Assembly (NCBI GenBank): GCA_002381805.1
Contig: DFXZ01000004.1
Location: 248,001-312,000, forward strand
Reading direction: 5' to 3'
From: Bdellovibrio sp. UBA4095
Lineage (GTDB): Bacteria > Bdellovibrionota > Bdellovibrionia > Bdellovibrionales > Bdellovibrionaceae
Length of the DNA stretch: 64,000 nt
Under the pieces are notes generated by a model, which searched no databases, was not told the origin of the DNA, and saw nothing but the letters and a program-made list of their open reading frames with translations. Numbering within the stretch: position 1 is the stretch's first letter; every line of letters begins with the position of its first letter. Positions 9,114 to 18,389 of this stretch are shown piece by piece. A program made the position numbers and the translations under genes.

Positions 9114-10919
9114 CTATGCAACTAAATTAAGTCCGCTGCCCTTGCCTTCACTTGCGCGCGAAGGTGCTTTGCTGGCCACTTCGATCGGCTGTAAAGGATC
9201 TCTGCGCTTCTGTCCGTATCCTTTAAGATGAGACATCTCCGCAAAAGACTCGCGTCGCCCCTGGTTTCCAAAGTTCTCGTTGAACTGATTCCAGAACTGT
9301 CGCGTTTGGTCTCTTTGGTTCTGTCCATTCATATTGGACTGGTTGTTCGCCGCGGTGTCCGTCGATGTCGCATTCACAACGTCCACCTTTACATTTTCCA
9401 CCGACAGTTTGTGAGCAGCAAGACTGGTTTTCAGTTCAGCTAGACTAGACTCTATCGTCTTCTTCGCATCCTGAGTTTCCGCAGCCATTTGCAAATTCAC
9501 TTTACCGTCTTGGACCATGACCTTCAGGTGAACTTTACCCATGCCTTCTGGAGTCATCTCAACTTTAACTTCGCCGCCACCCTTCTTTATCAGGTATTGA
9601 GCTTGGTTCATCAGTTGTTGCACAGAAGCCTGGTTCTCTCCTGAATTCGACGCGTTCGCAGCAAGCCCCGGAGCTCCCGTCACGGCATTTAGATTCATAC
9701 TTTCTGCCTTGATAGGATTTCCCTGTAGCACAGACTCAAATCCCCCCATCGCCTTAAACTCGTTCGCTTTCGCTAAAAGCTTTTCTTGGGCAAGATCTTT
9801 TTCGCCACCTTGCTGAGCTCCCTGTTGCATATTCTCATTCGAGTTCTGCATAAAAGAGTCCGTAGGCATTTGCTCTGCTAGTAAATTGCCAGAAGTCGCT
9901 TCCTGTGCGTTCAGCATAGATACTTTCCCTGCCGCATCAGGAACGATCTCCTTCGGTGCTTGTAAAGCCTGGCTGAACTCCTTAAGAAGTCCTGCAGACT
10001 CATGCAAATTTTCCTGAGGAGCCTGCCCTTGTGCCGCCTGTGCCATTTCTGCCTTTTTAGCTGCCAATGCCGCAAGAAGGGCCGGCGAAGCAGTTTCTTT
10101 CATCTGCCCTTTCAAATGAGGTGGCAGTTCCGGAAACTTGTCTGCAAATTTATCAACAGTTCGCAAAGGAAGTTCTGCATCAGCACCAAGAGATTCCGTA
10201 GCCAGCTCTTTACCCAACATTCTATCCGGCAATGATTCTTCCATTGGAGACATCATTTCCGGTGACGCTTGAGATTGGGAATTCATCCAGAACTTTTTAT
10301 TCAGCTGATCTACAGATGCACCCATAACATTTTGCTTGTCTTGAGCGGCCTCAAAACGCAACTGCATGTTATGAATACCTGCGCCACCGCCAGCTTGAAA
10401 GGCTGGCGCCTTTACCTCAGGAGGAAGCCGCTGCAATTGAGTTAGCAAAGATGCATACATCGCTTGAGCCTTCTGCTCTTGCGATTCATCCAAGCCAAGC
10501 TCTGCAATCACTGCTTCTGCCGTAGCTTCAGGGCTTTTTAAAAGTTCGGAATCGTCCAGCTGGGCCATCGCCTCCACGAGTCGCGTGGGGGATATTTCGA
10601 ATTCACTCTCGAATGAGTCCATGAACTCCTGAATTGCCTTCTGTCGAACCGTCGCCTTCTCTTCTATCTTCCCTTCGGTTTTCGCAACCTTTGGCTCTGC
10701 TTTCCCGTCATTCTGAGGCTTTTCTTTTCCTTGCCTCATTTCCTTGGGCGGAGACTCTGTGGTTTCTTGTCGAGGCTTGGCAGATATTCTCTGATCCAAC
10801 TCCTTTTCAAACCCAGATTCCGAGTCAGGGCTCTTGAAGTTCTTATCCAGCTTTCGATCTGGTAAAGACTTCAAGTCGGTCGCTCCCACCATTGGGGGGC
10901 CGACTATATTTTGTAACAA
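9114..10919 (-). CDS. fliK: Flagellar hook-length control protein FliK
   Basis: A 601-residue protein. The long N-terminal part is low-complexity (rich in Glu, Gln, Ala, Met) as expected for the secreted ruler of FliK. The conserved C-terminal domain around residues 430-520 carries the GEVKVEMTPEGMGKVHLKVMVQDGKVNL motif that contacts FlhB and switches export specificity. The start is TTG at 10919: a strong GGAGGG lies 5 bases upstream, better than for any nearby ATG (next in-frame ATG at 10892). It lies between the MotE-like gene (86 bases upstream) and flgD. Confidence 0.88.
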   Translation of the reverse strand: MLQNIVGPPMVGATDLKSLPDRKLDKNFKSPDSESGFEKELDQRISAKPRQETTESPPKEMRQGKEKPQNDGKAEPKVAKTEGKIEEKATVRQKAIQEFMDSFESEFEISPTRLVEAMAQLDDSELLKSPEATAEAVIAELGLDESQEQKAQAMYASLLTQLQRLPPEVKAPAFQAGGGAGIHNMQLRFEAAQDKQNVMGASVDQLNKKFWMNSQSQASPEMMSPMEESLPDRMLGKELATESLGADAELPLRTVDKFADKFPELPPHLKGQMKETASPALLAALAAKKAEMAQAAQGQAPQENLHESAGLLKEFSQALQAPKEIVPDAAGKVSMLNAQEATSGNLLAEQMPTDSFMQNSNENMQQGAQQGGEKDLAQEKLLAKANEFKAMGGFESVLQGNPIKAESMNLNAVTGAPGLAANASNSGENQASVQQLMNQAQYLIKKGGGEVKVEMTPEGMGKVHLKVMVQDGKVNLQMAAETQDAKKTIESSLAELKTSLAAHKLSVENVKVDVVNATSTDTAANNQSNMNGQNQRDQTRQFWNQFNENFGNQGRRESFAEMSHLKGYGQKRRDPLQPIEVASKAPSRASEGKGSGLNLVA

Positions 10920-11005
10920 ACTTTCCCTCCATCCTTCGCGCTTGCTGCGCTTCGGCCTGGCTTTCGCCCGCCGGGTTAAAGTTGTTCTTTCTTCGAAGCC
11001 GTCGC

Positions 11006-11812
11006 CTATTCTGAAGCTGGCGTTCTTCGTTTGTAGCCTGCAAACATCTCTGACAAAGTCTGAGCTTTTTCTGCTGGCAACAGATTCATGATATCAGCAG
11101 CACTCTTCTTTTTCATACGGCCAAGTATTTCAATAGCCAAATCCTCGTCCATCGTCTCAAAGACTTTGGCCGCTTGCGGGGCTTTCATATTGGAATACAT
11201 CTGTACTAAAGTATCTACCTTCTGGTCGTCAGCCTTGACCCTTTGTTCAAGCATCTGCGAAATTTTAGTACGCATTTCTTCTAAGTCTTTAAGTCGTTTA
11301 TCCAATTCAATCTTTTGAGTTTGCAGCTCTGATTCGAGTCGATTCAACTCTTCTTCTCTAGCATCGAGTTCCTTCTTTCGATCATTCAACTTTTTTAAAT
11401 GATCGACTTCCACGGAACTCATAGCAGGTGTCGCCGGCTTTTTTTCTTCGACCTTAGCAGCAGGCTTTGGTACCGCAGCAGGAGGGGCACTTTGCGCCAT
11501 GGCGCTGCCATAAACCTGAATTTCCACTCTCTTAATAAAGTCTTCGACGGCTTCGTAGTTTTGAAATCCAAAGATACAGACGACGAAACCCACAAAAGAA
11601 ACACCAATCATTTTCCAAGGAACTTGGGCTTTTTTACGCTTGCGAATAGGTGCCATTTTCATTCGGCGACGAAGTTCTGCCTCAACGCTTTCGCTTTCCA
11701 GGTTCAGCTTTAGTTGTGTAGCAGGTGTTGGCTTCTTGCGAGGCTTGGTTCCGCTTTGCTGATCCGCAATCTGACGAGCATTTTTAAAAAACTGATCATA
11801 TCCGTTTTTCAT
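11006..11812 (-). CDS. MotE-like flagellar protein with one membrane segment and coiled coil
   Basis: A 268-residue protein with a basic N-terminal region, one transmembrane helix near residues 66-83 (WKMIGVSFVGFVVCIFGF), a long charged coiled coil (about 130-200, DRKKELDAREEELNRLE pattern), and a C-terminal helical module (MKAPQAAKVFETMDEDLAIEILGRM) resembling the MgtE N-terminal/FliG-like fold. This order matches MotE, the periplasmic chaperone of MotC, which is often encoded next to fliJ. Here it lies 3 bases after fliJ and before fliK. MotE identity is from architecture and position; it could instead be a less specific MgtE-N domain protein. Confidence 0.72.
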   Translation of the reverse strand: MKNGYDQFFKNARQIADQQSGTKPRKKPTPATQLKLNLESESVEAELRRRMKMAPIRKRKKAQVPWKMIGVSFVGFVVCIFGFQNYEAVEDFIKRVEIQVYGSAMAQSAPPAAVPKPAAKVEEKKPATPAMSSVEVDHLKKLNDRKKELDAREEELNRLESELQTQKIELDKRLKDLEEMRTKISQMLEQRVKADDQKVDTLVQMYSNMKAPQAAKVFETMDEDLAIEILGRMKKKSAADIMNLLPAEKAQTLSEMFAGYKRRTPASE

Positions 11813-11815
11813 TTA

Positions 11816-12271
11816 TTAGGATTCCTCTACAGCTTTAAAGCGCAGGATGTTTTGTTCATCCATTTCTTTTTGTTCACGGGCTTGTCTGTCTTGCTTATAG
11901 TCTTCGAACTTTTTTTCCCGCATCTTTTCCATAATTTTATATTCCAGAGCCGCTTGTCGCAAAACCTCTCTTTTTTCCTCGACCAATTTCTCGGCCGCCT
12001 CTACGTTCTGGCGTTGGCGCTGAATACGAATGTCTTGCCCTTTAAGAAACTCGTGAATTTGCGACAGAGCTGGACCTTGGGTCCCACCTTGAGAGGTCAA
12101 CGAACCAATGCTCTGATGAGCTGTGGACTTTGCGTTGATCATCTTTTCCAGCAATGCAACCTGTTCGTTATACTGAGTGACGACGTCTTGGAAGGCTTTC
12201 TGAGCCAGGTCTTCGACAACTTTACGATGCTCAAGAACTTTCTGAAGGGAGAATTTAAATTTCATTTTCAA
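11816..12271 (-). CDS. fliJ: Flagellar export protein FliJ
   Basis: A 151-residue, highly charged, almost wholly helical coiled-coil protein starting MKMKFKFSLQKVLEHRKVVEDLAQ, the standard FliJ opening. FliJ is the central stalk of the FliI hexamer and couples ATPase to export gate and chaperone recycling. It lies 30 bases after fliI and 3 bases before the MotE-like gene. Length is normal. Confidence 0.88.
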   Translation of the reverse strand: MKMKFKFSLQKVLEHRKVVEDLAQKAFQDVVTQYNEQVALLEKMINAKSTAHQSIGSLTSQGGTQGPALSQIHEFLKGQDIRIQRQRQNVEAAEKLVEEKREVLRQAALEYKIMEKMREKKFEDYKQDRQAREQKEMDEQNILRFKAVEES

Positions 12272-12301
12272 TCATCCTGATTGATGCCCCTAGGGGCCTC
12301 T

Positions 12302-13627
12302 TTAAGCATTCAACAGAATACCTTGTAGTTGACGGACCGTCTTCGTGAAGTCCGTAGGATCATCAATGTTCTGACGAAGAAAGTTATTCACCTCATCGAT
12401 GACCTTAACGGCCTTATCGATCTTTGGATTGCTTCCAGGCTTATAAGCCCCAATATTTATAAGATCTTCTGCGTCTTTATATATTGCCAGCGTCTCTTTA
12501 AGCTTTTGCGCCAACTTAACGTGCTCTGCAGAAACAACGGCTCTCATCACCCGACTTGCACTCTGCATTACATCAATAGCGGGAAAGTGTCCTTTATGCG
12601 CCAACGCTCGTGAAAGTACGATGTGACCGTCGACAATGGATCGAACAGAGTCCCCAATCGGGTCATTCATGTCGTCTCCTTCAACCAGCGTCGTATAGAA
12701 TCCAGTGATACTGCCTTCCCCTTCGAAGGAGCCCGCTCTTTCGAGAAGTTTCGGAAGAGTCGCGAATACACTAGGAGTATAGCCCTTCTGAGAAGGTGGC
12801 TCTCCGGTACTGAGCCCAATCTCTCTCTGGGCCATAGCAAAACGAGTAACAGAATCCATCATTAGCAAAACATTTTTCCCTTGCGCACTAAAGTACTCTG
12901 CAATGGCGGTCGCGACATAGGCGCCTCTCATCCTTAATAGGGGACTTTGATCACTAGTAACGCAAACAACGACCGAGCGTTTCATGCCTTCAGGGCCTAA
13001 ATCATGCTCAATAAACTCTCGAACTTCCCGTCCCCGCTCGCCAATCATAGCAATTACATTCACATCGGCATTCGTATAGCGAGCCATCATTCCCAAGAGA
13101 ACAGACTTGCCCACCCCAGAACCTGCCATAATTGCGACACGCTGGCCTTGTCCAGCGGTTAATGCCCCATTGATAGCTCGAACGCCAAGGTCAATCGGAG
13201 TTCTAATTGGCTTTCTATCTAAAGGATTGCGAACTTCACTATAAAGTGGAACTTCTCGGAAGTTTTCGATTTCACCCTTATCATCCAAAGGGCGACCTAA
13301 GCCATCTACCACGCGACCTAAGAGTTCTTCGCCGGCGCGAACTGTGGCAATCTGTCGAGCCAAGACAATTTTGGAACCTAAGGCGACTCCTCTCATATCA
13401 CTAAGAGCCATCATCAATACATGCTTGTCTTTAAAACCGACTACTTCGGCCAGAAAATAACGTTCAGTTCCACTGGGATTAATTTGCACAATACTACCGA
13501 CGCTTGCGCCCGGAAGATAACCCTTGATCAACATCCCCTTCACTTCGGTGACTTTACCACTATCCTTGGTTAAGTGAATGGTGTTTATAACGTCGGAGTA
13601 TTTTTCCAGATCCAGTAGTTCACTCAT
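12302..13627 (-). CDS. fliI: Flagellum-specific ATPase FliI
   Basis: A 441-residue F1-beta-like ATPase that energises type III flagellar export. Walker A MAGSGVGKS, the preceding PIRTPIDLGVRAINGALT, the Walker B region VLLMMDSVTRFAMAQREIGLSTGEPPS and the downstream GSITGFYTTLVEGDDMNDPI are diagnostic. The frame is open to an ATG at 13681, but that start has no ribosome site and would overlap fliH by 55 bases. I prefer ATG 13627, which gives the usual N-terminus and a TGATG junction with the fliH stop. Confidence 0.95.
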   Translation of the reverse strand: MSELLDLEKYSDVINTIHLTKDSGKVTEVKGMLIKGYLPGASVGSIVQINPSGTERYFLAEVVGFKDKHVLMMALSDMRGVALGSKIVLARQIATVRAGEELLGRVVDGLGRPLDDKGEIENFREVPLYSEVRNPLDRKPIRTPIDLGVRAINGALTAGQGQRVAIMAGSGVGKSVLLGMMARYTNADVNVIAMIGERGREVREFIEHDLGPEGMKRSVVVCVTSDQSPLLRMRGAYVATAIAEYFSAQGKNVLLMMDSVTRFAMAQREIGLSTGEPPSQKGYTPSVFATLPKLLERAGSFEGEGSITGFYTTLVEGDDMNDPIGDSVRSIVDGHIVLSRALAHKGHFPAIDVMQSASRVMRAVVSAEHVKLAQKLKETLAIYKDAEDLINIGAYKPGSNPKIDKAVKVIDEVNNFLRQNIDDPTDFTKTVRQLQGILLNA

Positions 13628-14427
13628 CAGCCCGCGATCCGATCTTTTACTTTTGGAACGATTTCGGAAATGACACTCCATAACTGGGCGACACGTTGTT
13701 CGATTCGGGCATCGACTTCACCGTAGTTGGTCTCTACGATACAACCACCATCCACAACTTCTTCGTTCGGCTCGAATTTCATTTTTTTAAGGAATTCAAA
13801 TTCACGACCAGTTTCTTTCTTAAGCTCTTCCAAGAAAGCAAACTGTCCCGGTGACACATGCACCGTAATATCTTCTTCATCTTGAGCCAAGGCGACAGCA
13901 TCACGAAGTATGCCTACGATAGCTTCATTGTCATTTTCTAGTTCTTTTTTCGCAAGACGTGAAGCCATCTGGAACATGAGCTTAACCAAATGTGCTTCGT
14001 TAAAAGAGGACATATCTTTTTTCATGTCTTTTAAGGTTCCCAGCAGCTGATCAAGGGTCTCCATTCGCTCAACTATCTGCGCCGAAACCTCTCGAAAAGC
14101 TTTCGTTCGTCCTTCTTCAAGTCCTAATGCGTAGGCTTCTTTGTAAGCATTCTCCTGAACCTCTTTAAGTTTTTCAAGAGCCGCGGCTTCGACCTTTTCT
14201 TCTTCATTATTTTGTTCAACGATATCCACACCTGTCTGCATTCGGACAGCATCGTTCATGCGAAAATCAGAACCTTTTTTCTTTTCAGCAATATAATTAA
14301 GAGCCTGTTCGGGAGTACCTAAATCAAAGCGTACTGGTACGAATTCCAGTACAGTATTTTCGGCCATCTCTTTTGTAAGAACGGCCCCCGCCACACGACT
14401 TCTTGGGTTAGCACTAGACCATTGCAT
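13627..14427 (-). CDS. fliH: Flagellar assembly protein FliH
   Basis: A 266-residue regulator of FliI. It has an acidic, coiled-coil-prone middle region (NNEEEKVEAAALEKLKEVQENAYKEAYALGLEEGRTKAFREV, containing the FliH GxxxG-like and AYxxG patterns) and a C-terminal globular domain with VHVSPGQFAFLEEL and VDGGCIVETNYGEVDARIEQRV, typical of FliH/YscL. It should inhibit and dock FliI to the C ring. The start overlaps the fliG end by 14 bases; the stop overlaps fliI by one base. The N-terminal ~30 residues are not family-specific. Confidence 0.9.
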   Translation of the reverse strand: MQWSSANPRSRVAGAVLTKEMAENTVLEFVPVRFDLGTPEQALNYIAEKKKGSDFRMNDAVRMQTGVDIVEQNNEEEKVEAAALEKLKEVQENAYKEAYALGLEEGRTKAFREVSAQIVERMETLDQLLGTLKDMKKDMSSFNEAHLVKLMFQMASRLAKKELENDNEAIVGILRDAVALAQDEEDITVHVSPGQFAFLEELKKETGREFEFLKKMKFEPNEEVVDGGCIVETNYGEVDARIEQRVAQLWSVISEIVPKVKDRIAG

Positions 14428-15448
14428 CTTCTGAACCGCCTCTTGCTATCAGGATCTTTCCTTCAGCTTCCAATCGACGAGCTACGTTCACGATCTCCTG
14501 CTGAGCTCCCTCAACGTCAGACAAACGTGAAGGTCCCATATTCGAAAGATCTTCTCGCAACATTTCCGCGGCACGGGCAGAAATGTTTTTGAAAATCTTC
14601 GAACGGATATCTTCGCTGGCCGTCTTGAGTGCCAAAAGAAGTTTATCATTCGCCACTTCCTTAAGAAGCGCTTGAATACCACGATCATCGATTTTGACGA
14701 TGTCATCAAAGACGAACATCAGCTTGCGAATCTCTTCTGCCAAAAGTGGATCTTTTTCTTCCAAACGTGACATGATCGCAGTTTCAGTATTCTTATCCAT
14801 AACGTTAAGCATTTCCGCAACAGGTTGAACTCCGCCCAAGGCAGCCTGCTCAACAGTCGCCGTGTTCGACAACTGATTTTTTAGAACTCGGTCAATTTCT
14901 GCAATCAATTCTGGATCCACATGCTCCAGATTGGCCATACGCAAAACAACCTCGGCCTGAAGTGCTTCAGGAAGACGCTTTAAAACTTCACCTTTTTTCT
15001 CCGGCTCCAAATGAGCCAAGATGACAGCTACTGTTTGAGGATGTTCATTCACCAAAAAAGTTGCCAAAGATTTCGCATCTACCATCTCTAAAGATTCCAA
15101 AGATCTGGAGCCGCCAGAGGTAATATTAAGACCTCCAAGAATTCCCCGAGCTCTTTCTTCACCGAGGGCGTCGACGATTGTATCTTTCGCAGAAATGCTT
15201 TCGGAGAAAATGTAGTCTTCAGTTTCTGAAATCATTTCATAGAATTCTTCAAGAACTCTTTTGGTCACATGCACGGGAACGACACGCAACTTACTCATCT
15301 GATTGATAAGCTTACGAATATCCGCATCGTCCATATGGCGCAGTAGAACTTTGACAGCATCTCGACCTAAATAGTTTATAAGAATGGCAGCCTTATCAAA
15401 ACCTTTTAGATTTTCATATTCAATATTTTCAGCTTTATGAAGTTTCAT
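14414..15448 (-). CDS. fliG: Flagellar motor switch protein FliG
   Basis: A 344-residue rotor protein. The N-terminal domain begins FDKAAILINYLGRDAV, the middle domain has NEHPQTVAVILAHLEPEKKGEVLKRLPE (EHPQ motif), and the C-terminal torque domain has MFVFDDIVKIDDRGIQALLKEV with the usual charged helix KIFKNISARAAEMLREDL. It sits on FliF and interacts with the stator. The overlap with the fliF stop is one base. Length is typical. Confidence 0.95.
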   Translation of the reverse strand: MKLHKAENIEYENLKGFDKAAILINYLGRDAVKVLLRHMDDADIRKLINQMSKLRVVPVHVTKRVLEEFYEMISETEDYIFSESISAKDTIVDALGEERARGILGGLNITSGGSRSLESLEMVDAKSLATFLVNEHPQTVAVILAHLEPEKKGEVLKRLPEALQAEVVLRMANLEHVDPELIAEIDRVLKNQLSNTATVEQAALGGVQPVAEMLNVMDKNTETAIMSRLEEKDPLLAEEIRKLMFVFDDIVKIDDRGIQALLKEVANDKLLLALKTASEDIRSKIFKNISARAAEMLREDLSNMGPSRLSDVEGAQQEIVNVARRLEAEGKILIARGGSEDAMV

Positions 15449-17097
15449 TAGCCATCCTTCCTAACCAGCCACATACCAAATGCATTCGCGGCTTTCTCTT
15501 CATCACGACCCATGGTCGCCATGATTCGATCTTTTAGTAGCTCACTTTCGGCTTTTTCAGGGTCAATAGATTCTTGCAGCACCGGTAGAGCTGTTGACAT
15601 ACCAGGAAGCGTGTTATCAACAGATTGCAATTCCTCGAGTTCTTCAATTGTACGTGGCAACATTTCCTCCACTGAATCTTGGAAACTATCTGTAATCCAC
15701 TGCATGAACGGACGAACAACGATAAAGAAGAATAAGGCTAAGCTGAAGCCCAAAAGGGCCCACTTAAAGAGGGCATGAACCAACTTCTTACGCTCTAACG
15801 TCGTTAGGATCTTTTCAGCTTCAGAGAAATCTTCAGGGTGAAACTGGATATTTTCGATCTTAACGCTATCACCACGATCTGCCTTATAGCCGATCGCACT
15901 TTTTATTAAATCTTCATACTTTTTAAGTTCTTCTGGAGATCGTGGGCGCCATTCCGCCGTCGTTGTCCCGTCTTCTTGTTTTACGGGCGACATCACGCCA
16001 TCAACCACAACGGCTACACTTACTCGCTCCAAATTTCCAGCGGCTTCGCGAATATTTCGAACGGTTTTTGGCACGTCATAGTTTGTCGTCTTAATTTCTT
16101 TTTTAACATCTTGTCTAAAGCCCACCATTCCTGCGTCTTCAGCACCAGGTAGGTTTGCTCGAGCACCCGGAACACCTGCCGGATTTGTTCTGGAGCCATC
16201 TAAAGACTCTTCTTCGGATTGCTGAGAACGAATGGCTGTTCTATCTGGATCTACGGATTCTTCAACCGACGAGATAACTCGGTGATTTAAGGTTGCATCA
16301 ACCTTAGCGACCACTTTTGCATGGCCAACCACTTTAGTCAGTATATCTTCAATTCTATTTTCAAGATCATTTTCAATTTTGGCTTTAAGATCCAACAACT
16401 CATTTGAGCCGCCCGAAACCCCATCGCTTTGACGAGTCAGTACTTTTCCACGATCATCTAAAACCGTGACACGATCTGGATCCATATTCTCGACAGCATT
16501 TGCAACTAGGTAGCGAATTCCACGCACTTGTTCTGGAGCCAGCTCTTTACCTTGTCTCAGCTCTACCACAACAGAAGCGGAAGCTTGCCCACCTTCTTCC
16601 AGGAATGTTTTTTTATTCGGCAACGCCAAGATCACTTTAGATTGCTTAACGGCTGTTAAGGTATTGATAGCTCTCATCAACTCACCCTGAAGGGCGCGCT
16701 GATAGTTGATCTTTTGGGCATAGGAGTTCATACCGAAGTCTTGCTTATCAAATACTTCAAGTCCGATAGAACCCATTTTTGGAGAACCAATTTCAGCCAT
16801 CAAAGTCATCTGCGTTGAATGCAGAAGCTCTTTAGGAATCGCAACAGTTTTACCTTCATCACGGAGCTGGAAGGGAATGTTTTTCTCATTCAACTTAGCC
16901 ACGATAGATGAAACTTGCTCCGAAGGGATGTTTGTTAAAAGGGGTGCATAGTCTTTACCCGATGCCATGTACAGCATCGTGCTTAATGCAAAAAGAGCAA
17001 TGATCGTAACTGCGATAACTGAAAGTCTTTTAGTTGGTCCTAAATTCTTAAAGAACTCTCTAAACTGGACAACTAAACCACCAAAAATTTTATCCAA
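15448..17097 (-). CDS. fliF: Flagellar MS-ring protein FliF
   Basis: A 549-residue protein forming the MS ring in the inner membrane. TM1 lies at about 24-45, TM2 at about 440-462. The periplasmic ring-building motifs are visible: GKDYAPLLTNIPSEQVSSIVAKL, then QRALQGELMRAINTLTAVKQSKVILALP, and the long linker ending NYDVPKTVRNI. The C-terminal tail (ERTIEELEEL region and the last ~40 residues) should bind FliG. It follows fliE by 21 bases. Confidence 0.95.
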   Translation of the reverse strand: MDKIFGGLVVQFREFFKNLGPTKRLSVIAVTIIALFALSTMLYMASGKDYAPLLTNIPSEQVSSIVAKLNEKNIPFQLRDEGKTVAIPKELLHSTQMTLMAEIGSPKMGSIGLEVFDKQDFGMNSYAQKINYQRALQGELMRAINTLTAVKQSKVILALPNKKTFLEEGGQASASVVVELRQGKELAPEQVRGIRYLVANAVENMDPDRVTVLDDRGKVLTRQSDGVSGGSNELLDLKAKIENDLENRIEDILTKVVGHAKVVAKVDATLNHRVISSVEESVDPDRTAIRSQQSEEESLDGSRTNPAGVPGARANLPGAEDAGMVGFRQDVKKEIKTTNYDVPKTVRNIREAAGNLERVSVAVVVDGVMSPVKQEDGTTTAEWRPRSPEELKKYEDLIKSAIGYKADRGDSVKIENIQFHPEDFSEAEKILTTLERKKLVHALFKWALLGFSLALFFFIVVRPFMQWITDSFQDSVEEMLPRTIEELEELQSVDNTLPGMSTALPVLQESIDPEKAESELLKDRIMATMGRDEEKAANAFGMWLVRKDG

Positions 17098-17118
17098 AGA
17101 AATCCTCCAGCCTTAGAG

Positions 17119-17454
17119 CTATACCTGCATCTTCATAACTTCTTGGTACGCATCAATGATCTTGTTGCGGACCTGCACCATGACTTTCAAAGCGATATCC
17201 GCTTTTTCTGCCGCTATCATCACTTCAGCAACATTGTCAGTCTTTCCAGTCGCCAAATTCTGCATCGCCTTGTCTGAAGACTTTTGCATTTCATTGACGC
17301 TGTTCACTGCATCTTTCAGGGTGTCGGAAAAGCTCTTACCAGCATCAGAAGTAGAACCTGTAGCTGACGGAGTCTCAATGCTTAACGACTTGGAATCACG
17401 GACGATTCCGGTGTCGAGAAACCTATTCGCATTTGATACAGTAAAACCCTCCAT
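17119..17454 (-). CDS. fliE: Flagellar hook-basal body protein FliE
   Basis: A 111-residue protein linking the MS ring to the rod. The C-terminal half has the FliE pattern GKSFSDTLKDAVNSVNEMQKSSD and NVAEVMIAAEKADIALKVMVQVRNKIIDAYQEVMKMQ. It lies between flgC (78 bases upstream) and fliF. The upstream gap is AT-rich with possible -10-like stretches, so an internal promoter is possible but not convincing. Confidence 0.92.
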   Translation of the reverse strand: MEGFTVSNANRFLDTGIVRDSKSLSIETPSATGSTSDAGKSFSDTLKDAVNSVNEMQKSSDKAMQNLATGKTDNVAEVMIAAEKADIALKVMVQVRNKIIDAYQEVMKMQV

Positions 17455-17532
17455 GGATTCACCTGCTCCTTATAAAAAGTGTAATATAAACAAACTCAAA
17501 AAGTCCTAAAAATCTGTCCAGGTCCAGTCAGC

Positions 17533-17976
17533 TTAGCGCCCAATCTCAAGGGCAGACAAAGCCATATCCTTGGATGCCTGCAGTGCCGAAACGTTCGCTT
17601 CGTAAGAGCGAGACGCCTGTATCATATTGGTCATCTCCTCCATAAGATTAATATTCGGATAAGCGACGTATCCATCGGGATTCGCATCTGGATGATCCGG
17701 CTCATACTTAAGCAATGGCGCTTTTCTATCTGAAATAATATCCGTCACCTGGACCCGCTGAAAGCTTCCCGCTGGATCAGAAGAAGTAATGATTTCGCCG
17801 AAGTTCTTAGCGTCGGGCATCGACTCAAAGACAACATCTTTACGGCGATAAGGCCCGCCTTCAGGAGTTTGTGTGGTATTGATATTGGCGATATTGCTGG
17901 CAATAGTATTCATGCGCATTCTTTGCGCCGCCATACCACTACTACTGACTCTCATGCCGGTTAAAAAATCAGCCAT
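17533..17976 (-). CDS. flgC: Flagellar basal-body rod protein FlgC
   Basis: A 147-residue proximal rod protein. The N-terminal MRVSSSGMAAQRMRMNTIASNIANINT and C-terminal YPNINLMEEMTNMIQASRSYEANVSAL are textbook FlgC. Start lies 2 bases after the flgB stop. It is exported by the flagellar type III system; no Sec signal. Confidence 0.95.
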   Translation of the reverse strand: MADFLTGMRVSSSGMAAQRMRMNTIASNIANINTTQTPEGGPYRRKDVVFESMPDAKNFGEIITSSDPAGSFQRVQVTDIISDRKAPLLKYEPDHPDANPDGYVAYPNINLMEEMTNMIQASRSYEANVSALQASKDMALSALEIGR

Positions 17977-17978
17977 GA

Positions 17979-18389
17979 CTATCTACCTTCCGTGGCTGCA
18001 TACTTCAGCGCCGCCATTTTCTTATTTATCAACTGTAGTGCTGCTTTGTAGAGAACCGCATTCTCTGATAGAGCTGACATCTCTTTTTCAATATCCACAG
18101 TATTGCCATCGTTATTCACAACACCATTCGGATCCTCGTAAATATCAGGACGAGCCTTATTTACGGCAATTCCACCCACAGCAAAGTGCTCTGGGTTGCT
18201 GGTACTTAAAGAATTCATTCCATCAAGATCGAGGGCTCTTTGCAAAGCGCCTTCAAAGTCCATTTTTTTTGCGTGATAGCCTGGAGTTTCTGCATTCGCG
18301 ATATTGGATGAAGTCACATTGTGACGTAGCTGCCTCATCGCCAAAGAGGTGGCAAGGGCATTGGTTGTTTTATCGAACAAATCACTCAT
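17979..18389 (-). CDS. flgB: Flagellar basal-body rod protein FlgB
   Basis: A 136-residue proximal rod protein. LAMRQLRHNVTSSNIANAETPGYHAKKMDFEGAL is the FlgB N-terminal motif; the middle contains DGNTVDIEKEMSALSENAVLYKAALQLINKKM, the conserved C-terminal region. It overlaps the preceding regulator gene by 4 bases (ATGA), so flgB is translationally coupled to it. Confidence 0.95.
   Translation of the reverse strand: MSDLFDKTTNALATSLAMRQLRHNVTSSNIANAETPGYHAKKMDFEGALQRALDLDGMNSLSTSNPEHFAVGGIAVNKARPDIYEDPNGVVNNDGNTVDIEKEMSALSENAVLYKAALQLINKKMAALKYAATEGR

Noticed and set aside
11714..12280. A 188-codon plus-strand frame opposite fliJ
   Set aside because: It is antisense to fliJ and the MotE-like gene, whose identity is clear. 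Its hydrophobic look comes from reading the charged coiled-coil codons backwards.
12302..13681. Upstream ATG start at 13681 for fliI
   Set aside because: No ribosome site, 55 bases of overlap with fliH, and the added residues do not fit FliI.
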